The notes below the pieces were generated by a model that saw only the letters and a program-made list of their open reading frames with translations, was not told the origin of the DNA and made no database searches. DNA of 64,000 bases from Arenicola marina (Eukaryota > Annelida > Polychaeta > Arenicolidae). This document shows, in pieces, positions 62,401-64,000 of this stretch; positions within the stretch are counted from its first letter, which is position 1, and every line of letters starts with the position of its first letter. A program made the position numbers and the translations under genes. The stretch covers positions 41,867,798 through 41,931,797 of the forward strand of contig OZ025257.1 of the NCBI GenBank assembly GCA_964019135.1, in the 5' to 3' direction.

Positions 62401-64000
62401 GCTGGCTTACTAAGAACGGTTGGATGGCCAAGGGTGTTGGGTGACTACTCATGTATTTTGAACCTGATAATCGCTCGACAAATCGTCCACTTACGCTAAG
62501 TCTAGTGGCGTGGCCTAAGTGGCGACTATAAATACGGCCCCAGGGTCCGTATGCATAATCCCCTCGTAAGTTACGCACGAAAAGTGCATTTTCCTCTTTG
62601 CCTCACCAGCTCGTTGTAGTGGTGCTCATGATTAAGAAATCCTCTTTGATATCATTTTAGCACTTCCTTAGTTTAGAAAATCCGCTTCTTGGGTGACTAC
62701 TTGTGTATTTTGAACCCGATAATCGCTCGACAAATCTTCCACTTAGCGCTAAGTCTAGTGGCGTGGCCTAAGTGGCGACTATGAATACGGTCTCTGGACT
62801 GTAACATAGAGTTACTGAGCTAAATGTAGCAAAATGACAACGACACAAACACCACCACCAAGCTCACCAAGGGGGAACCTTTCGCTTTCTATTTCTTTAG
62901 CGATAACGTTGGTATTTAACTGTGTTGGACCCCCCAACCCCCGCTCTTTCCCATCACATGCCGTCTCCTGCTACGTTGATATCAAAAGTACCCCCCCCCC
63001 CACCTCACTCTTCTGAAATGTTATATACTTTCCTTTTAATTGTTCTTATAGATATATATCAATTGAATAATCATATAGCCATATTTCGTTTGTGATTGTG
63101 CATTATGCGACGATTTAAGCATAAAATAGCCAGTTGCCAGGTAGTCCAGGTGCAAGTTATCGAAGTAACTTAGAATAAAATATTAATGCTATCAGAAACA
63201 AAATACTCAATTCCACTTAGCCTATATATTACCGCGCAGCTCGGCGTTCTTCGAAATCGGTTTTTTAACATATTTCCTGTATTAAGACTACTGCTATGTA
63301 TATATACGTGTTACATAAGAGGCTGTGGGCTTACAGCAAATAAATCACCATCTAATTGTACTTCTAGGGATGACTTCCTGTCTAAGGGAGTGCGTGTATG
63401 TAATGCTGCTTCAACCGGTACGTAGGACGTCATAATACATCATGATATCTAGAGGTACATGCGCTCTCTTTGAACGTACTTAAGTACCCTGTAATGTTGC
63501 AATCCTTACGTCTCAACGTCCGACCCGTCGCTATTGCTACCACGTGTTCTGTCACTGTTTACAGTTCGCCTACCGCCTCACATCGTAACTCAGCCGGCGC
63601 GCGAAAAGGAAATTATCTTCCGCTTTGGACAGCAAGTCACGCTGCCGTGTGAAGCTGGCGGGGTTCCCCAGCCAACGTAAGTATTACTGCTTGTCAGAAA
63701 ATATTTATTCGAGCGTGGTGGCTATACCAATGTTTTGTTCCAGCTGTCGGTTTACCACCAAGAATAAAAAGAACAACTTTTTTGGTTATATTATATTTTG
63801 TATAAATTATATATTCCTTGTTTTTGGGCCCTTTTATTTTCAAGTAAGTGGCTTGGCTCTTTTGGGCACTAAATTATACAGTATAGATTACGGCCTTCTA
63901 TTATCTTGTTATTTTATAATTGGGATATCGGCGAAAAAACATTATTATGTCTCTTGGGTCCATCGGTTGTTTTGCTGTCTTAGATACACGTGGTACAAGG
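26430..64000 (+). CDS. Giant mosaic surface/secreted protein: mucin, Ig, six ShKT, Ig-Ig, FN3 x3, L1-type Ig block, mucin, second L1-type Ig block (3' incomplete)
   Basis: Gene-level model of 26 exons, listed separately below. Every intron is GT-AG, and all module-boundary introns are phase 1, the class used in exon shuffling. Introns at a few intradomain positions are phase 2. The coding sum in the window is 8,827 nt, about 2,942 codons, with no in-frame stop, and the last exon is cut by the window edge. The ATG at 26430 (ACCATGG context) begins [19 protein letters not shown], a typical signal peptide. No transmembrane segment is seen yet, so membrane anchoring is undecided. The Ig domains of exons 17-24 resemble Ig1-Ig5 of L1CAM, neurofascin and neuroglian, but FN3 domains lie N-terminal to them, the reverse of the L1 order. 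The ShKT domains are not part of any L1 protein I know. The role is unknown; adhesion, mucosal or matrix functions are possible guesses. The main risk is that the model joins neighbouring genes; no terminal exon interrupts it. Confidence 0.75.
30240..30445 (+). repeat. Dispersed repeat rich in CGACACTG, copy 2
   Basis: AAAAAGCGGCACGGAATGTC, GTGAAAAATCGACATTCGAC and ATCGACAACCCACC match the reverse complement of 22325-22450. This copy extends about 100 bp further on its 5' side with diverged CGACA units (TTCGACAC, TCCGACACTG, GCGACATCGACAC). Confidence 0.75.
32515..32655 (+). mobile_element. 5'-truncated SINE, family 1
   Basis: Starts near box B (TTGGTTCGAATCCGCGCCCG) and keeps the family tail: CACCTAATCAGG, GTGCACAAAAGCGGTCTAAA. 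Compare 16374-16559. Confidence 0.75.
32655..32875 (+). repeat. A-rich array of ACTACGAAACTA units
   Basis: Imperfect 11-12-bp units (AAACTACGAA, AAAGTAGAA) run from the SINE tail to 24 bp before the exon 2 acceptor. May have grown from the SINE's A-rich 3' end. Confidence 0.8.
32900..33190 (+). CDS. Mosaic gene exon 2: first part of an Ig domain
   Basis: Encodes [16 protein letters not shown] and [10 protein letters not shown]: the B-strand Cys and C-strand Trp of an Ig fold, with a Thr/Pro-rich lead. Phase 1 at both ends, 291 nt. Confidence 0.75.
33989..34072 (+). CDS. Mosaic gene exon 3: end of the first Ig domain
   Basis: 84 nt, [20 protein letters not shown] with the F-strand Cys, then ITVAG. 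Acceptor GGTTTCAG, donor GCAG|GTAAAT, phase 1. Confidence 0.7.
36302..36510 (+). mobile_element. tRNA-derived SINE, family 2, plus orientation
   Basis: Head CGTGGCCCAGTAGGTAGCG (box A) and GGCGCGAATCGCACC (altered box B), body GTCCCACGTCTTCCTTCGC, GTGGGGTTACTCCCGG, ACATGGCTCC as in the other family 2 copies. Confidence 0.65.
36540..36684. mobile_element. Short MITE, family B (GGGCGGATC ends), copy 1
   Basis: Begins GGGCGGATCCAG and ends CTAGATCCGCCCC: inverted repeats around a G-run/C-run core, about 145 bp. Related copies sit at 50021-50124 and about 50634-50741. No protein. Confidence 0.7.
36811..36936 (+). CDS. Mosaic gene exon 4: ShKT domain 1
   Basis: 126 nt. [39 protein letters not shown]: six Cys in the ShKT pattern (C-C-C-C-C-C with the GEC..N...M..SC..C core). 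Both ends phase 1. Confidence 0.9.
37521..38351 (+). CDS. Mosaic gene exon 5: ShKT domain 2 and Ser/Thr/Pro linker
   Basis: 831 nt. ShKT ([29 protein letters not shown]) followed by about 230 residues of mucin-like linker containing nine-residue units TTGVPSVAV / TTGPPSVVV (27 bp). Donor CCTC|GTAAGT, phase 1. Confidence 0.9.
38465..38935 (+). repeat. 37-bp minisatellite, about 12 copies
   Basis: Unit CCATTACATAAGGACTCACC + CTCCATGTATTTGTGAC, well conserved. It starts about 115 bp after the exon 5 donor. No spacers lie between units, so it is not a CRISPR array. Confidence 0.88.
38936..41580 (+). other. Middle of intron 5
   Basis: Contains a SINE family 1 tail (39565-39650: TCATTGTCCCGGGAGG, CGGCCTAAAAGACAAACATT) and several G/C homopolymer runs. 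TGGTCAGGTGGGCGGGGCAT and CTGATCACGTGGTCA near 40378-40420 look like a short local duplication. No exon recognised. Confidence 0.5.
41586..42812 (+). repeat. 31-bp minisatellite, about 39 copies, with acceptor-like core
   Basis: Unit CATCACTGGGTCTGCTTCTG + TCCTCAGCCAC. TCTGCTTCTGTCCTCAG|CC is a near-ideal 3' splice site. A few units vary (CGCCCGCCATCCATGAG). The open frame of 308 codons is due to 31 bp not creating stops in any frame, and is not a gene. Confidence 0.9.
43357..43708 (+). repeat. 17-bp minisatellite, about 20 copies
   Basis: Unit GGTTGCATGATAGGAAT, nearly perfect. Minus-strand frames of 130-170 codons across it are artefacts of the period. Confidence 0.9.
43812..44045. mobile_element. 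Composite SINE: family 1-like head joined to reversed family 2 body
   Basis: Starts with a plus-strand tRNA-like head (GCCTCCGTGGCCGAGTGGTT). From about 43880 it reads as family 2 in minus orientation, with CACGTGCCGTTAGGCTCTC and GGATCTTTACCCTGCGACC. Confidence 0.6.
44335..44481 (+). CDS. Mosaic gene exon 6: ShKT domain 3
   Basis: 147 nt. [42 protein letters not shown]. The first loop is longer than in the other five copies. Acceptor TTGTTTTTCAG, donor CCAG|GTAAGC. Confidence 0.88.
45651..45881 (+). CDS. Mosaic gene exon 7: ShKT domain 4 and linker
   Basis: 231 nt. [39 protein letters not shown], then a Pro/Thr/Ser linker of about 38 residues. The acceptor AAACATAAG has a weak pyrimidine tract, so the exon start is less certain than its frame. 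Confidence 0.83.
46915..47124 (+). CDS. Mosaic gene exon 8: ShKT domain 5 and linker
   Basis: 210 nt. [39 protein letters not shown], then a Thr/Ser linker of about 30 residues. Donor CCTA|GTATGT; reading on would hit TAA two codons later. Confidence 0.88.
48275..48475 (+). CDS. Mosaic gene exon 9: ShKT domain 6 and linker
   Basis: 201 nt. [39 protein letters not shown], then a Thr-rich linker. Its arrangement with exon 8 (CVD...C-PxWAS-GEC) suggests the two arose by recent duplication. Confidence 0.88.
49573..49738 (+). CDS. Mosaic gene exon 10: second Ig domain, first part
   Basis: 166 nt, phase 1 in and phase 2 out. [16 protein letters not shown] and [11 protein letters not shown] supply the Ig Cys and Trp. 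Confidence 0.82.
49770..50634 (+). repeat. 34-bp minisatellite in intron 10
   Basis: Degenerate units of GTGTGTTCGCTGTATGTTTG + CTGTGTGTTGGAAG, about 20 copies, split by a family B MITE at 50021-50124 and bounded by another at 50634. Confidence 0.8.
50021..50124. mobile_element. MITE family B, copy 2, inserted in the 34-bp array
   Basis: GGGGCGGATCAAAGG ... CTAGGTCCGCCCC with inner AACTTGACTATACACTGTAA. Array units lie on both sides, so the element entered after array expansion. Confidence 0.7.
50634..50741. mobile_element. MITE family B, copy 3
   Basis: CAGGGGGCGGATCAAAGG, then AACTTGACCATACACTGTAA as in copy 2. The right end is diverged (TCTCCGACCACCCCCC). Confidence 0.6.
50858..50997 (+). 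CDS. Mosaic gene exon 11: second Ig domain, last part
   Basis: 140 nt. [33 protein letters not shown]: the classic D-x-G-x-Y-x-C motif of an Ig F strand. Phase 2 in, phase 1 out. Confidence 0.85.
51501..51635 (+). CDS. Mosaic gene exon 12: third Ig domain, first part
   Basis: 135 nt. [20 protein letters not shown]: Ig-set Cys, PPP and Trp. Phase 1 at both ends. Confidence 0.88.
52239..52370 (+). CDS. Mosaic gene exon 13: third Ig domain, last part
   Basis: 132 nt. [20 protein letters not shown] with the D-x-G-x-Y-x-C motif. Phase 1 at both ends. Confidence 0.88.
52828..53469 (+). CDS. Mosaic gene exon 14: two fibronectin type III domains
   Basis: 642 nt, one exon for two domains. FN3-1: [47 protein letters not shown]3-2: [46 protein letters not shown]. 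The style recalls sidekick/contactin/L1 FN3 repeats. Donor GCAG|GTAAAG is 20 bp from the hexamer array. Confidence 0.92.
53490..54596 (+). repeat. Hexanucleotide array TATCGT/TATCGC/TACGGC/TATGGC
   Basis: About 1.1 kb of 6-bp units with higher-order blocks, starting 20 bp after the exon 14 donor. All frames on both strands are open or nearly so. In the exon 14 frame it would encode Ile/Val/Ala/Thr only. Confidence 0.95.
54717..54857 (+). CDS. Mosaic gene exon 15: third FN3 domain, first part
   Basis: 141 nt. [42 protein letters not shown]. Phase 1 at both ends. Confidence 0.88.
54935..55165 (+). repeat. 18-bp minisatellite in intron 15
   Basis: Unit CATGTCATCCATGTTATA, about 12-13 copies. 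Open in several frames because 18 is divisible by three. Confidence 0.9.
55389..55667 (+). CDS. Mosaic gene exon 16: third FN3 domain, last part, and Thr linker
   Basis: 279 nt. [36 protein letters not shown], then a Thr-rich linker of about 35 residues ending TPETVID. Donor GACA|GTGAGT. Confidence 0.9.
56517..56628 (+). CDS. Mosaic gene exon 17: L1-like Ig1, first part
   Basis: 112 nt, phase 1 in and phase 2 out. [33 protein letters not shown]. The same length, phases and opening IRLPP recur in exon 25. Confidence 0.88.
57060..57430 (+). CDS. Mosaic gene exon 18: end of L1-like Ig1 and start of Ig2
   Basis: 371 nt. [47 protein letters not shown] close Ig1 in the manner of L1/neuroglian (GxYxCxAxNxxGxAxS). 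[22 protein letters not shown] opens Ig2. Confidence 0.9.
57600..57815 (+). repeat. AT-rich array in intron 18
   Basis: TATATATATTTAACATA-type units with ATTTAATATATTATATGT blocks of roughly 30 bp. No exon. Confidence 0.75.
57955..58083 (+). CDS. Mosaic gene exon 19: end of L1-like Ig2
   Basis: 129 nt. [33 protein letters not shown]; compare the L1-family G-x-L-(Y/W)-F-x-(N/H)-V motif at the same place. Phase 1 at both ends. Confidence 0.87.
58511..58601 (+). CDS. Mosaic gene exon 20: L1-like Ig3, first part
   Basis: 91 nt, phase 1 in and phase 2 out. [31 protein letters not shown]. Two ACAG acceptors lie close together (58507-58510 and 58514-58517); only the first keeps the frame. Confidence 0.82.
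58685..59125 (+). repeat. Minisatellite of about 45 bp in intron 20 with donor-like core
   Basis: About nine units: GGGGGGCAGTTGGTAAGCAGG, CTGAGCTGGAGATCCTTGGG, TACG. Unit length varies with the G-run. TTG|GTAAGC/GTAAGT resembles a 5' splice site. Confidence 0.88.
59497..59681 (+). CDS. Mosaic gene exon 21: L1-like Ig3, last part
   Basis: 185 nt. [50 protein letters not shown]. Matches the GKSLVI..T..DAGTYTC..SN..G pattern of neuroglian Ig3. Confidence 0.9.
60269..60409 (+). CDS. Mosaic gene exon 22: L1-like Ig4, first part
   Basis: 141 nt. [38 protein letters not shown]: close to the neurofascin/neuroglian Ig4 pattern (P-x-F...C-x-A-x-G-x-P-x-P-x-I-x-W-x-x-N-G). Confidence 0.9.
60530..61130 (+). 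repeat. 9-bp array TACGCCATG / TACGCCCTG in intron 22
   Basis: About 600 bp, ending only 12 bp before the exon 23 acceptor (GTTTCTCCGCAG). Frames on both strands are open but encode low-complexity peptides. Confidence 0.92.
61143..61304 (+). CDS. Mosaic gene exon 23: L1-like Ig4, last part
   Basis: 162 nt. [42 protein letters not shown]. The VxQCNASxxxGYxxxxxYLNVL ending is characteristic of L1-family Ig4. An extra CRDC pair is unusual. Confidence 0.9.
61631..62368 (+). CDS. Mosaic gene exon 24: L1-like Ig5 and coding minisatellite linker
   Basis: 738 nt. Ig: [44 protein letters not shown]. Then about 140 residues of Ser/Thr-rich linker with seven copies of [13 protein letters not shown] (39 bp). 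The acceptor CTTGAAG has a fair pyrimidine tract. Donor GAAA|GTGAGT, phase 1. Confidence 0.88.
61995..62270 (+). repeat. 39-bp coding minisatellite inside exon 24
   Basis: Seven in-frame copies encoding [13 protein letters not shown]. Later copies are almost identical at the DNA level, implying recent expansion or homogenisation. Confidence 0.92.
62439..62790. repeat. Direct repeat of about 100 bp, 252 bp apart, in intron 24
   Basis: GGGTGACTACT..TGTATTTTG, AATCGCTCGACAAATC, GCTAAGTCTAGTGGCGTGGC occur at 62439-62538 and 62691-62790. No protein is coded. Confidence 0.8.
63565..63676 (+). CDS. Mosaic gene exon 25: second L1-like Ig1, first part
   Basis: 112 nt, phase 1 in and phase 2 out, exactly as exon 17. 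[38 protein letters not shown]. Close to neuroglian Ig1 (PPVI..QP...LFK...C.A.G.P.P). Confidence 0.88.
63984..64000 (+). CDS. Mosaic gene exon 26: second L1-like Ig1, continuation (cut by window edge)
   Basis: 17 nt visible after GTCTTAG. TYTWYK continues the Ig1 C strand, as FAWMK does in exon 18. Confidence 0.75.

Overview
This is animal nuclear DNA: intron-rich genes with GT-AG splicing, tRNA-derived SINEs, short inverted-repeat transposons and a very high load of minisatellites. Three ordinary metazoan genes (SLC18B1-like, EMC8/9, TMEM42) lie beside a very large extracellular mosaic gene. A marine invertebrate is likely. My best guess is a lancelet (Branchiostoma): several arrays are tandem copies of exon-intron boundaries, and such boundary-spanning minisatellites ('mirages') were, as I recall, described in amphioxus. 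The species call is inference.

Layout. Positions 1-5096 (+) hold the last five exons of an SLC18B1-like polyamine/MFS transporter, preceded by an 18-copy 60-bp array built from the end of its missing upstream exon. Positions 5.1-11 kb are gene-free, with a MITE-like element, minisatellites and SINEs. A complete five-exon EMC8/9 gene lies at 11010-13488 (-). Positions 13.5-18.7 kb hold a second copy of the MITE family and an intact SINE with target-site duplications. A three-exon TMEM42-like gene lies at 18774-20038 (+). Positions 20-26.4 kb are gene-free, with C-rich, CT-rich and dispersed repeats.

From 26430 to the right edge (+) I reconstruct 26 phase-compatible exons of one gene, about 2,940 codons in the window and open at the 3' end. 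It encodes a signal peptide, a mucin-like stretch of about 900 residues made of a 24/18-bp coding repeat, one Ig domain, six ShKT domains with Ser/Thr/Pro-rich linkers, two Ig domains and three FN3 domains. A block of five Ig domains resembling the Ig1-Ig5 region of the L1/neuroglian/neurofascin family follows, then a coding repeat of 13 residues, then the start of a second copy of that L1-like Ig block. I know of no described protein with this order. The introns carry many arrays, some containing perfect splice-site consensus sequences.

The three small genes have unrelated housekeeping-type roles (vesicular transport, ER membrane-protein insertion, a small DMT-type membrane protein), and nothing suggests joint regulation. 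No retrovirus-like element, CRISPR array or free-standing tRNA/rRNA gene was recognised.
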